A stretch of 64,000 nt of DNA from assembly GCF_002796975.1 (NCBI RefSeq), contig NZ_PEKV01000004.1, positions 291,388 through 355,387 on the forward strand, given 5' to 3'. The notes under the pieces are model-generated. The model was not told where the DNA came from, did not search any database, and saw only the letters and a list, made by a program, of their open reading frames with translations. This document shows, in pieces, positions 1 through 8,130 of this stretch (positions are counted from its first letter, which is position 1; every line of letters begins with the position of its first letter). Source of the stretch: Ferrovibrio sp. (GTDB lineage Bacteria; Pseudomonadota; Alphaproteobacteria; Ferrovibrionales; Ferrovibrionaceae). Both the position numbers and the translations under genes were made by a program.

Positions 1-1851
1 GGCATCGGTCAGCCGGCCGATGCGCAGATAAGCGATGCCGCGCAGTGCGCGATACAGCTTGTCGCGCTCGAGATCGGGTTGCTCCGCGCGAGCCCGAGCC
101 AGCACGCCGAGCGCTTCTGGCTGCATGTCGTTGGCGGAATAGAACTCTGCCAGCGCCATGCGCGCGGGCTGCCGCTGGTTCGCGCCGCTCAGCCCGACGC
201 GACGGAGCAAGTTCTCCTCCTGCTCCGAATAGGTCGTGCCCTCGACACGGCGCCATTCGCTGAACTGCAGGATGTCGATGGTGCCGCTGCGCGGATTGAT
301 GCCGCGCGGCGCCGACAGCGAAAGACCGTTCGGATTGCCGATCTCGACGCCGCGGGGAAAGCGGCTGATAATCAGGTTGTCGGTATTGGGCTGGACCGCG
401 AAGCCTTGGAAACTCGGCAGCACACTCAGTTCGATGAAGTCCCGCCGGTTTGGCACGCCGGCATTCGCGCCGGCAAAGGGAATGACGATCAGTCGGTCGC
501 CCGTGTCTGGATCGGGCACGCTCAGTTCATTGCCGGGATCGTTGGCGGCAAAGAACAGTTTCGCGCCGCCGTCGGCGTCGAGCTGGCGCCGCACGTCGAT
601 TTCCGGCAGGCGGCTGCGCAGGGCATTGGGATCTTCCGGTACGGCACCGGCCGCAGCCTCGCGCGCCACGAGTTGCTCGGGCTGCACGGTGTTGATGCTG
701 ATCTGCCAGCCCGCATTGCGGCGGGCGAAAGTGGCAGTAGTGGAGCTTGGTACTTTAAGGCGCAGAACGGTCATGCCCGGCACCGGCAGTTGCTCAATGC
801 CGTTGATGGCACCCCCCCAGTCGCGCGTGGTGATGGGCCGCAGATCGACCACCGCATCGCGATCGAACACGATCCACAGCATGCCGTTGCGCATGAAGGC
901 GCTGACGGCAACCGGACGCGTCCAGGGGAAGTTCAGCAGCGGGCCGGTGCGTGTGGAATCCACCGCCGGCACCAAGGGCGCGCCGGTCAGGCGGTCGGTC
1001 GCAGGAGCCGGCATGAAGGTGCCGAGCGGCGCGGTGCCAACGCCGGCAACCGGCGCCGCCAGCGGCACGCCGCCACTGCCCGGCGTAGCGGCGGCGGCAG
1101 GCGGTTGCGTGACAGATGCGGCAGCAGGCGCCGTGTTGGCCTGTGGCGCAACCGTTGTGCTGCGCGGAGGCGTTGCCGGCATTTGCATTGCTGGCGGCTG
1201 GGCTGGTGCGGGAGCCGCAGTCGGCGGCGGTGCGGGTTGCCCGGTGGCAAGTCGCTGCGGTGCCGGTGCCTGGGCAGGCGCAGGTACTTGCGCCGGAGGC
1301 TGTGCCGGACGCGCGGCTTCCGCCGGCTTCGGCGGCTCAGGCGCTTTCGCCTCGACCGGCTTCGCGTCGGGCGCGCGATTCACATCGAGCACCACCTTTG
1401 CACCATCGCGCCAGGACTTGATGCTGGCACCATCGCTGATGGTGAAACTGACGATGCTGGCGTTACCTTCGTTACGCACGGCCAGACCGCCGATGCCACG
1501 CGGTGGAAACTGCGCCAGCCGGCCGATGTCGATGGCAGCGTTGCGCTCGAAACGTACACTCGCCTGCTGGCCGTCGGTGTTCACGGTAAAGTCGACGCGC
1601 TCGGGCCAGTCGAACACCAGTCGCGTATAGGTAGGATGGTCCCCGGCACGCAGTCGAATGGCAGGCGCTGCTGCTGGCGGCGCAGGCGCTTGTGTCGCAG
1701 CTGGCTCGGGCCGCTGCGCGCCGGTCGGCGGTGTATTGCTCTGCTGCGCAAAGGCGGTGCCGGGCTGCACGACGGACAAGACGAAACCGACGGCGCAGGT
1801 CACAAAAAGACCGGCGACCCTGCTCTCATCTCTGCCGTGCCTTTTCGCCAT
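1..1851 (-). CDS. Secreted motility-associated protein with AMIN-like N-domain and TPR-like C-part (partial)
   Basis: An open frame runs from an ATG at 1851 off the left edge without a stop (617 codons). It has a hydrophobic signal-like segment at about residues 12-33 ending in AFAQQ. A beta-rich AMIN-like domain follows (motif YTRLVFDWPERVDFTV, about residues 65-80), then a long Pro/Ala-rich linker and a second beta-rich region. The last residues before the edge are helical and TPR-like (ALAEFYSANDMQPEALGVL). Large proteins of this build occur beside flagellar genes in Rhodospirillales-type bacteria, but I know of no assigned function. It lies downstream of the CheY-like gene on the same strand. 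The plus strand carries long shadow frames here. Motility involvement is inferred from position. Confidence 0.7.
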   Translation of the reverse strand, partial: MAKRHGRDESRVAGLFVTCAVGFVLSVVQPGTAFAQQSNTPPTGAQRPEPAATQAPAPPAAAPAIRLRAGDHPTYTRLVFDWPERVDFTVNTDGQQASVRFERNAAIDIGRLAQFPPRGIGGLAVRNEGNASIVSFTISDGASIKSWRDGAKVVLDVNRAPDAKPVEAKAPEPPKPAEAARPAQPPAQVPAPAQAPAPQRLATGQPAPPPTAAPAPAQPPAMQMPATPPRSTTVAPQANTAPAAASVTQPPAAAATPGSGGVPLAAPVAGVGTAPLGTFMPAPATDRLTGAPLVPAVDSTRTGPLLNFPWTRPVAVSAFMRNGMLWIVFDRDAVVDLRPITTRDWGGAINGIEQLPVPGMTVLRLKVPSSTTATFARRNAGWQISINTVQPEQLVAREAAAGAVPEDPNALRSRLPEIDVRRQLDADGGAKLFFAANDPGNELSVPDPDTGDRLIVIPFAGANAGVPNRRDFIELSVLPSFQGFAVQPNTDNLIISRFPRGVEIGNPNGLSLSAPRGINPRSGTIDILQFSEWRRVEGTTYSEQEENLLRRVGLSGANQRQPARMALAEFYSANDMQPEALGVLARARAEQPDLERDKLYRALRGIAYLRIGRLTDA

Positions 1852-1999
1852 ACTCCCTGTCTGCGCCTGTCCATCGATCCGCTGTGAGGGACTCGCTATC
1901 CCGGCAGGCGGATTATAAGAGCCTCGCAGGATAAGGCGATACCGTTAACAGATTGTTCTTACGGCCAGATCGGCCGGATCGCCGCCCTTGGGGGCGGGT

Positions 2000-2386
2000 T
2001 CAGAATGCCCCCAGCACCGCCGCGAGTTTCGCCTTCAGGCCGGCACGGTCGAAAGGTTTCACCAGATAACCGTCGACACCGAGGCGGCGGGCTTCCAGGA
2101 CATTCTCCGGCCGGGTTTCGGCCGTGATCAGGATGAAGGGTGTGGAGGCGTAGGACGGATCGCGCCGCAGGTTTTCCAGCAGGGCGATGCCACTCATCGG
2201 CTCCATGTTCCAGTCTGACAGGATTAGGCGGTAGCGCCGTTGCGCCAGCATGATCAGCGCAGTGACAGCATCCCCTGCCGTATCGACGCTGAGAAAGCCG
2301 AGATCGCGCAGCTGATGGGCAACAATCGCCTGCATGGTGCGGTGATCGTCGACAACGAGAATCGGCATGGACCAGTCGATGACCAT
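2000..2386 (-). CDS. CheY-like single-domain response regulator
   Basis: This is a stand-alone receiver domain of about 128 residues with no output domain. The acidic pair is present (VVDDH), as are the phosphoacceptor Asp (LILSDWNM), the conserved Thr (LITAE) and the Lys (YLVKPFD). It probably takes phosphate from a CheA-type kinase and acts on the flagellar switch or another motility target; fliM lies in the next gene block. The start is uncertain: ATG at 2386 gives a short leader, and ATG at 2368 would begin directly at the first beta strand (MPILVVDD). Neither has a clear Shine-Dalgarno site. The paralogue type (chemotaxis or other) cannot be told from sequence alone. Confidence 0.88.
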   Translation of the reverse strand: MVIDWSMPILVVDDHRTMQAIVAHQLRDLGFLSVDTAGDAVTALIMLAQRRYRLILSDWNMEPMSGIALLENLRRDPSYASTPFILITAETRPENVLEARRLGVDGYLVKPFDRAGLKAKLAAVLGAF

Positions 2387-2417
2387 GCCAATGCTTAGCG
2401 CAGATTCCGCGGGAAAC

Positions 2418-3875
2418 CTAGCCGAACAGGTCGGTCAGGTAGCTCTTGGAATTGGCGCTGGTGAAACCGGTGTCCTTGAAGGTCAGGTAGCGCATGACCA
2501 TCTTTTCGATCTCGTTCTGGTCGCCTTTCAGCGAATTCAGATCGACCTTGCGCTCAACCGCCGTTACCTGGCTTTCGACTCCCTGATAGGCGATTTCCTT
2601 CGGGATGTTGTTGGCCACCGTCACCACTTCGCGCAGGACGTTGTCGCCCAGCAACTGAAGGGTCTGGGTCACATCCTTGATGCGCCGGCCGAACTCAATG
2701 GCAGCGCGCACGCCGGGTGCCTGCTCGTCGAGATGTTTTTCGTAAGAAATCCGCTCGTAACGCGTAGTCAGATCCTGGATGGTGCTGCCGAGCTGCAGCT
2801 TGGTCAGGCCCATGAAATTGAAATTGAGATCCTTTGTCATCTGCTGGAAGCGCGGATCCTTGTAACGGTTGGCCAGCGAATCGACGTCGGTCAGGTCGCT
2901 TTCAAGAATCTTCCGGATCTTGCCCGGGTACTGTGCTTCGCTTTCAAGATCGTAGGCAGAAAGGATGAATTTCAGCAGGCGGTGGTTCTGGCTTTCAAAG
3001 AGTTCGTCGACCGACTTGAGCGAGCCGATATTTTCCTTGAAGTAGTCGATATCCTTCTGGATATCCTTGCGCTCGCGAAACTTCTGGAACTCGGTGCCTT
3101 CGAATTCATAGGCGCCGCTGACGCTCGACTTGTCCGGCGCAGCCTTTTCCCGCAACAGCGTCTTGGTCTGGCTGCGGGTATAATTGATGATGTCGCTGCC
3201 CGACGGGCCGGCGGTAAGCATCAGATCCCCATCGATATCGGGATCATCCGGCCTAACCTCAATCGTCGCATTGCCATTTATATCGGTGACCAGCCCACGC
3301 AGCTTGGCGAGCGACGCGGGTAGCGGCGTGCCGCCGCTACCGTCATTGACCAGCTTGCCGTCAGCCGTGATCGTCACCAGATTTCCGTCGGTATCGTATT
3401 GATCGCCGGTAGCCGCAAAATTGTATTTCTGGGCGAGCTCAAGCTCCTTGACCGTGCCGGTCCGGGCAACCGAATTGGGATCGCTGAGATCGCTTGTCAG
3501 AATGTCGCGCAACCGCTGACGATCGAAGTTATACGTGTCTTCGAAGCCATTCGCAGTCGCCAACACTCTCAGGAAGCGGTCGTCATTGATCAATTCGTCA
3601 GCGGTGGTCGCAGTGGCGGCACGGTTCTTATAAAAGAACGCGTCATCCTGAACCTGCACATTCTGTATCTTGTACTGCCTGTTGCGCACCCGGATGGCGG
3701 CGTTGTCCATCTCACGCGTGGCCGCATCGGCCTTTTCCTTGGCCTGCTCTATTTCGCTGGCCCCGGAATTCTCTTCGGCGAGCTTCTGCAGCTTCTTGTA
3801 CATCGCCATAGGCGACATGGTCGCCGACGACATCGTCGACGCGCCCGAGATAAGTACGGATAAATCGATAGCCAT
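2418..3875 (-). CDS. DUF1217 family flagellar-cluster protein
   Basis: A 485-residue protein, acidic and mostly helical, with no signal peptide or membrane segment. The N-terminus is followed by a coiled-coil-like stretch at about residues 25-60, then repeated helical units of the type LLKFILSAYDLE and FLRVLATANGFED. These match the DUF1217 family, which is found almost only next to flagellar genes in alphaproteobacteria and has no firm biochemical role that I know of. The ATG at 3875 has a strong GGAGG site about 8 bases upstream on the minus strand. It lies between the CheY-like gene and motE, so a role in flagellum assembly or secretion is inferred from context. Confidence 0.75.
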   Translation of the reverse strand: MAIDLSVLISGASTMSSATMSPMAMYKKLQKLAEENSGASEIEQAKEKADAATREMDNAAIRVRNRQYKIQNVQVQDDAFFYKNRAATATTADELINDDRFLRVLATANGFEDTYNFDRQRLRDILTSDLSDPNSVARTGTVKELELAQKYNFAATGDQYDTDGNLVTITADGKLVNDGSGGTPLPASLAKLRGLVTDINGNATIEVRPDDPDIDGDLMLTAGPSGSDIINYTRSQTKTLLREKAAPDKSSVSGAYEFEGTEFQKFRERKDIQKDIDYFKENIGSLKSVDELFESQNHRLLKFILSAYDLESEAQYPGKIRKILESDLTDVDSLANRYKDPRFQQMTKDLNFNFMGLTKLQLGSTIQDLTTRYERISYEKHLDEQAPGVRAAIEFGRRIKDVTQTLQLLGDNVLREVVTVANNIPKEIAYQGVESQVTAVERKVDLNSLKGDQNEIEKMVMRYLTFKDTGFTSANSKSYLTDLFG

Positions 3876-4035
3876 CCTTGCTCGCCTCCTGCGGCAGTGA
3901 CGATGGGGCGTCCACCCGGTTCTGGGCTGACGCGCTGGACTGTTTGTCCGACGCCGATTTTAACAGGTATCGCAGGCGCAGCAACACCAGCTTTTTACAG
4001 CCGGATCAACGCATTAACTTCTGATTAACTGTATT

Positions 4036-5007
4036 TCAGCCGCCTGCCGCCGGTCGCCGGGCGGGTGCCGCGCCGGCCGAGGGCTGGCTGCCTTGCGGCT
4101 GCGCAGGCGCAACAGGGACGCGCTGCGCCGGAGAGGTGGCAGGGGCGGCAGCAGCGGCGGGCTGCTGCAACTGGGTCTCCACGCCGGCGCGCAAGCTGGG
4201 CGGAATCTGCTTACGCGTTGCGAGGCGCACGGTGAGATCCTGGGCTGTGGCTGGAGCCATGTCGGCCAGCACCAGCGCCAGCTTCGCTTCCTTCATGCGT
4301 TCGACCACGCCGAGCAACACATTGGGCTCCAGCTTTTCGAAGATACGGGCGGCATCTTTCGGCTTCATATTCTCGTAGACCTTCACCAGGCCCTGCAGGT
4401 TCTGTTCTTCCTGCTTGTCGTACTGCTGCACGATTTGCTTGACGCTGGCTTCCAGCTTCTTGATCTCGGCGATGCGTTCATCCAGCCGCTTCTCCGCCGC
4501 CGCCAGCAGGCTTTCGCGCAAATCGACTTCGCGGGCGCGCTGCTCGATCTGATCGCGACGCTGCGCCAGGTTGGCCAGCAAGTCGATCTCGGCGCGGGTG
4601 AAGGTGGTCGGATCCTTGTCAGCCAGCGACTGGATACTGGACGACGGACGCGCGGCCGGCTGGCCCGACTGCTGCTGTGCCGGTGCGGGGACTGCAGCGG
4701 GCGGGGCCGCCTGCGCCATCTGGGCGGGAGCCGGCGACTGCTGAGCCGGGGTCTGCTGTGCCGGGATCTGTCGTTGCGCCTGGGCCTGCTGCGCCAGCGC
4801 CTGTTGCGTCGGGGTCAGTTGCGTTGGCTGGCCTGCGCCCTGCGCCCCGGCCGGCGTAACGAACAGCTCCGCCCTGCCCTCCCAGAGTGCGCCGACCTTC
4901 AGGCCCAGCAGCAGCGCAACGCCCAAGATGGTCAGCGGCAGAATCCGGACACGTCCGGCCAGCGGGCGGCGGGTTGCAGTCACCGGACTTTGACCACCTG
5001 TGTTCAT
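4036..5007 (-). CDS. motE: MotE-like flagellar protein (MgtE N-domain)
   Basis: A 323-residue protein with one membrane segment near the N-terminus (about residues 20-42). A Gln/Pro/Ala low-complexity linker follows (about 55-125), then a charged coiled coil (about 140-215), and then a domain with VYENMKPKDAARIFEKLEP and VLADMAPATAQDL. The last domain is the MgtE-N type fold of MotE, a periplasmic chaperone that in rhizobia binds and stabilises MotC for motor function. The C-terminus is again Pro/Ala-rich. The ATG at 5007 overlaps the stop of the upstream DUF6468 gene by four bases, so the two are translationally coupled. Location in the fliL-fliM operon supports a motor role. Confidence 0.78.
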   Translation of the reverse strand: MNTGGQSPVTATRRPLAGRVRILPLTILGVALLLGLKVGALWEGRAELFVTPAGAQGAGQPTQLTPTQQALAQQAQAQRQIPAQQTPAQQSPAPAQMAQAAPPAAVPAPAQQQSGQPAARPSSSIQSLADKDPTTFTRAEIDLLANLAQRRDQIEQRAREVDLRESLLAAAEKRLDERIAEIKKLEASVKQIVQQYDKQEEQNLQGLVKVYENMKPKDAARIFEKLEPNVLLGVVERMKEAKLALVLADMAPATAQDLTVRLATRKQIPPSLRAGVETQLQQPAAAAAPATSPAQRVPVAPAQPQGSQPSAGAAPARRPAAGG

Positions 5008-5585
5008 CGCGCCTGCCTTAGGGCCGTCAACAATTCGCGCTCGGCTTCAGAGCGCGGCTCGATCTTGAAATCGCGACCGTTGCCACCGGCCGATGCCACC
5101 GGCGCGATCGACGGCTTCTTCGGCGGGAAAGGCGTCACTGGTGCCCCTGCGCCATTACGCGCCATCTCGGGGCGTTCGGTTGTCACGCGATCCATCACGC
5201 GTTCCATGCTGGCGCGATCGGAAACCATGCGCTCGGCGGCGGCCGGACGATCCTGCCGCGCGGCACGGTTACCACTGGCTTCACCGGCCAGGCGATCCGC
5301 CAGACGGTCGCCGGTTTCGATCATGAAGCCGAGTTCATCGCGCAGGATCTTGGCCTGCTTCATGCGTTCTTCATGCGCAGTATCGGCCGTGGCAGATGCC
5401 GTCTTCAGTTCAGTCAGGCCCTGGCGCGCCTTGGTCAGGGCCTTGTCGAAATCACCGATCAGGCGGCGCATCTCATCCTGGTTGGCGCGCAGGTTGCCGA
5501 GCCGCCGGTTCAGCACCAGCGAAATGGCGAGCGTGACAAGCAGCAATACGGCGACAACGATTTCGACCATCAGGGCCAGCGTCAT
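5004..5585 (-). CDS. DUF6468 family membrane-anchored protein of the fliM operon
   Basis: I place the start at the ATG at 5585, which shares one base with the fliM stop (TGATG); an upstream in-frame ATG at 5684 lies wholly inside fliM. The 193-residue product begins with a membrane helix (MTLALMVEIVVAVLLL). A helical, probably coiled-coil region follows (about residues 30-110), and then a Pro- and Arg-rich low-complexity tail. It resembles the DUF6468 proteins found between fliM and motE in alphaproteobacteria. No function is established that I know of. Coupling to both neighbours suggests it works at the motor or C-ring. Confidence 0.72.
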   Translation of the reverse strand: MTLALMVEIVVAVLLLVTLAISLVLNRRLGNLRANQDEMRRLIGDFDKALTKARQGLTELKTASATADTAHEERMKQAKILRDELGFMIETGDRLADRLAGEASGNRAARQDRPAAAERMVSDRASMERVMDRVTTERPEMARNGAGAPVTPFPPKKPSIAPVASAGGNGRDFKIEPRSEAERELLTALRQAR

Positions 5586-6616
5586 CACACACCTCCCAGG
5601 TTCTTCAGGGTCCGGTCGATCTTGACGGCAATGTTGTTGCCCATGCGCCCCATCCGGCCTTCCACCATCGAGATGCCGCCGCAACGCATCATGATCACGG
5701 ACTCTGGTGTAGCATTGAACATAATGGTTTTACCCACCTCCAGGTTCATCACCTGGCCGAGAGTCATCACCTGTTCGTCCAGCACAGCTTCGATTTCCAC
5801 GTCGGTCGACCACAATTCGGTCGCAAGGTGGTTTTCCCAGATCGAGTCACGGCCGAACTTTTCGCCCATGAACATCTGGAGCAGCAGTTCGCGGACCGGC
5901 TCCAGCGTCGCATAGGGCAACAGCAGTTCAAGGCGACCGCCGCGGTCTTCCATGTCCACGCGCAGGCGGGCAAGAATTGCCGCATTGGCCGGACGGGCGA
6001 TGGTGGCAAAGCGCGGATTGGTTTCGATGCGATCGTAAGAGAAGTTGACCGGCGCCAGCGGCTCGAAGGCGGCGCGCATGTCGTCGAGCACCACGTTGAC
6101 CATGCGCTCGACCAGGTTGCGCTCGATGGTCGTATACGGACGACCTTCGATACGCATCGCCGCGGTGCCGCGGCGACCGCCGAGCAGTACATCGACGATA
6201 GAATAGATGAGCGAGCTGTCGACGGTGAGTAGACCGTAGTTATCCCACTCCACCGCGCGGAACACGCTGAGAATGGCCGGCAACGGAATCGAGTTGAGGT
6301 AATCGCCGAAACGGATCGAGGTAATATTGTCCAGCGAGACTTCGACGTTGTCCGAGGTGAAGTTGCGCAGAGACGTCGTCATGAGGCGCACAAGGCGGTC
6401 GAACACCACCTCGAGCATCGGCAGACGTTCATAGGACACCAGCGCGCTGTTGATGATCGCGCGTATGCCGGCCTTGTCCGCATCCTCTTCGACGCTGGCG
6501 TCAAAGCCAAGCAGACTGTCGATTTCGTCCTGATTCAGAATCCGGGTGGAACCGCCGGCTTCATCGCCGCCGTCGCCGCCAGCCCAGGCTGCGCCGTCTT
6601 CGGGATTATCCGCCAT
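5585..6616 (-). CDS. fliM: Flagellar motor switch protein FliM
   Basis: A 343-residue C-ring protein that links CheY-P binding to rotor switching. An acidic Gly-rich leader precedes the CheY-binding motif LNQDEIDSLLGF at residues 27-38. The middle CheC/FliM domain follows (about 60-240), and the C-terminal SPOA domain that pairs with FliN (about 260-335) begins after STDVEIEAVLDEQ. The length is normal for the family. It starts 15 bases after the fliL stop and overlaps the DUF6468 gene. The fliN and fliG genes are not in this window. Confidence 0.97.
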   Translation of the reverse strand: MADNPEDGAAWAGGDGGDEAGGSTRILNQDEIDSLLGFDASVEEDADKAGIRAIINSALVSYERLPMLEVVFDRLVRLMTTSLRNFTSDNVEVSLDNITSIRFGDYLNSIPLPAILSVFRAVEWDNYGLLTVDSSLIYSIVDVLLGGRRGTAAMRIEGRPYTTIERNLVERMVNVVLDDMRAAFEPLAPVNFSYDRIETNPRFATIARPANAAILARLRVDMEDRGGRLELLLPYATLEPVRELLLQMFMGEKFGRDSIWENHLATELWSTDVEIEAVLDEQVMTLGQVMNLEVGKTIMFNATPESVIMMRCGGISMVEGRMGRMGNNIAVKIDRTLKNLGGV

Positions 6617-6631
6617 ACGCGCCTCGACTGG

Positions 6632-7129
6632 TCACTGGATCAACATTTCCTTGAACAGCACGTCATTGATCTTCAGCGGGGCCACCGCCTGATTGACGCG
6701 GATCAAAAGCTCTTCTTTCAGACGATACAGACCGGCCGAGCCGACCAGATCGTCCGGACGCAACTCGCGCAGATAGATCTGGAAGTTATCGACAACGCGG
6801 GGCAGCAGTTCGTTCAGCTTCGGCGTCGAGAGCGGATCGTTATGCTCCAGCGACACCTTCAGCTTGAGATAGGAGGCCTGCCGACCGGTTGAATTCAAGT
6901 TTACCAGAATATCCGGCAGATCATAGAAGACCGTGACCTTGGGGGCCTCGGGCTTCACCTCGGCCTCTTCATGCTTATGGGCGAACAGGAAGAAATAAGC
7001 GGCACCACCGCCGCCCACGAGCAGCAGCAACACGACGACGGCCGCAATAATGACTATGGCCCGTTTGCCGCGCTTCTTGGGTGCGCCTTCGCCACCCTCG
7101 CCTTCAAGGCCTTCGGTCTCGTCACTCAT
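6632..7129 (-). CDS. fliL: Flagellar basal body-associated protein FliL
   Basis: A 165-residue single-pass inner-membrane protein. An acidic cytoplasmic tail and a basic KKRGKR stretch precede the membrane helix (about residues 26-48). The periplasmic FliL domain follows, with FYDLPDILVNLNSTGRQASYLK and a C-terminal helix ending in LFKEMLIQ. FliL forms rings around stators and is required for full torque in alphaproteobacteria. It is the first gene of the minus-strand fliL-fliM-DUF6468-motE group and faces flgF across a 248-base divergent region that contains a strong palindrome. Confidence 0.95.
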   Translation of the reverse strand: MSDETEGLEGEGGEGAPKKRGKRAIVIIAAVVVLLLLVGGGGAAYFFLFAHKHEEAEVKPEAPKVTVFYDLPDILVNLNSTGRQASYLKLKVSLEHNDPLSTPKLNELLPRVVDNFQIYLRELRPDDLVGSAGLYRLKEELLIRVNQAVAPLKINDVLFKEMLIQ

Positions 7130-7212
7130 GCCTGTACATCCCTGGCGCCGGGACTCGCCGGCGCATCCGGTTCACTCCAGCGTCATTCCTAAGGGGCGTC
7201 AGTTAACACTTT

Positions 7213-7244
7213 GTCACCGCCCGGCAGTTTTTGCCGGGCGTGAC
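7213..7244. promoter_or_regulatory. Large palindrome between fliL and flgF, candidate FlbD/ftr site
   Basis: The arms GTCACCGCCCGGCA and TGCCGGGCGTGAC flank a GTTTT loop; they pair completely apart from one bulged C. The core CGGCA-N5-TGCCGGGC recurs at 11780-11797 in the fliX-flgI region. The position, about 100 bases upstream of a sigma-54-like element, fits an enhancer for an NtrC-type activator such as FlbD of Caulobacter. A terminator is less likely, because no gene ends here and no T-run follows. Confidence 0.55.
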
Positions 7245-7321
7245 GCCGCCGGCACTGGTCAAAAACCACCCGGCCGGCCCAAATTCGAAGTATTTCATCT
7301 GTTTTCCGCCAAAAAATAAAC

Positions 7322-7337
7322 TGGCACGCCGCCTGCA
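7322..7337 (+). promoter_or_regulatory. Sigma-54 (-24/-12) promoter for flgF-flgG-flgA-flgH
   Basis: TGGCACG-N4-CTGCA, with GG at 7323-7324 and GC at 7335-7336 separated by exactly ten bases, as RpoN requires. It matches the TGGCAC-N5-TTGC consensus at all but one key position. The expected transcript start is near 7348, about 30 bases before the flgF ATG. Confidence 0.75.
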
Positions 7338-7377
7338 ACAGAATGGCCAGCAACAGCTAACCGCGAGTTTCGGTGTC

Positions 7378-8103
7378 ATGGAAAACACGACTTACATCGG
7401 CCTGTCCCGCCTTTCGGCCATGCGGCGTGAAATGGACGTGATCGCCAACAACATGGCGAACATGAACTCGAACGCCTACAAGGGCGAGCGGGTGATGTTC
7501 GAGGAATTCCTCAAGGGCCCGGCCCAGCAGCAGAAGACCAGCTTCGTTCAGGACTGGGGCGTGCTGCGCGATTTCCGCGTCGGCAAGCTTGAGCAGACCG
7601 GCAACACCTTCGATTTCGCCATCAACGGCAGCGGCTACCTCTCGGTCGATACGCCGCAGGGCCGCCGCTACACCCGTGACGGCCACCTGCGGATGGATGC
7701 GGACCGGCGCCTGGTCACCTCGGGCGGCCATCCGGTGCTTGATAACCGCGGTCGCGACATCGTCATCCCTGATGGCCTGGGCATTCCGGCCGTTTCGGTC
7801 GACGGCACCATCAATGTCGGCCAGCAGCAGGTTGCCAAGATCGACCTCGTGCATTTCGAGAACGAGCAGGAACTGCGCAAGACCGCCAACGGCCTCTTCG
7901 CCACCACCCAGGATTCGATCCCGGCCCCGGCCACCACTACGCTGGTGCAGGGCATGGTGGAAGCCTCGAACGTCGAGCCGATCCTTGAAATGACCAACAT
8001 GATTGAACTGACGCGGCAGTATCAGAGCACGCAGAGCCTGATCGATGGCGAGAATGACCGCCTGAAGATGGCCATCCAGCGGCTCGGCCGCAACTCGAAT
8101 TAA
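7378..8103 (+). CDS. flgF: Flagellar basal-body rod protein FlgF
   Basis: A 241-residue proximal rod protein. The N-terminus carries the rod/hook signature (IANNMANMNSNAYKGERVMF, about residues 22-41). The C-terminus carries the conserved helix with EASNVEPILEMTNMIELTRQ. I use the ATG at 7378 because the family begins with a short MENTTYIGLSRLSAM-type segment; the open frame extends upstream to 7231, but that part covers the sigma-54 promoter. No clear Shine-Dalgarno site precedes this ATG. It is the first gene of the plus-strand flgFGAH operon. Confidence 0.95.
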   Translation: MENTTYIGLSRLSAMRREMDVIANNMANMNSNAYKGERVMFEEFLKGPAQQQKTSFVQDWGVLRDFRVGKLEQTGNTFDFAINGSGYLSVDTPQGRRYTRDGHLRMDADRRLVTSGGHPVLDNRGRDIVIPDGLGIPAVSVDGTINVGQQQVAKIDLVHFENEQELRKTANGLFATTQDSIPAPATTTLVQGMVEASNVEPILEMTNMIELTRQYQSTQSLIDGENDRLKMAIQRLGRNSN

Positions 8104-8130
8104 TGAATTGACGGACCAGGAGACCTGATC

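Noticed and set aside
79..1887. Long open frames on the plus strand (602 and 464 codons).
   Set aside because: They are antisense to the minus-strand TPR/AMIN-type gene and translate to Arg/His/Gly-rich low-complexity protein without domains, typical of high-GC shadow frames.
1982..1997. A CCGCCC-TTGG-GGGCGG hairpin at the end of the CheY-like gene, possible terminator.
   Set aside because: It is short, no T-run follows on the minus strand, and the next gene on the same strand begins about 130 bases later; it could not be supported.
7130..7212. A sigma-54 promoter facing fliL on the minus strand.
   Set aside because: No GG-N10-GC pair with acceptable flanks was found on that strand in the region.
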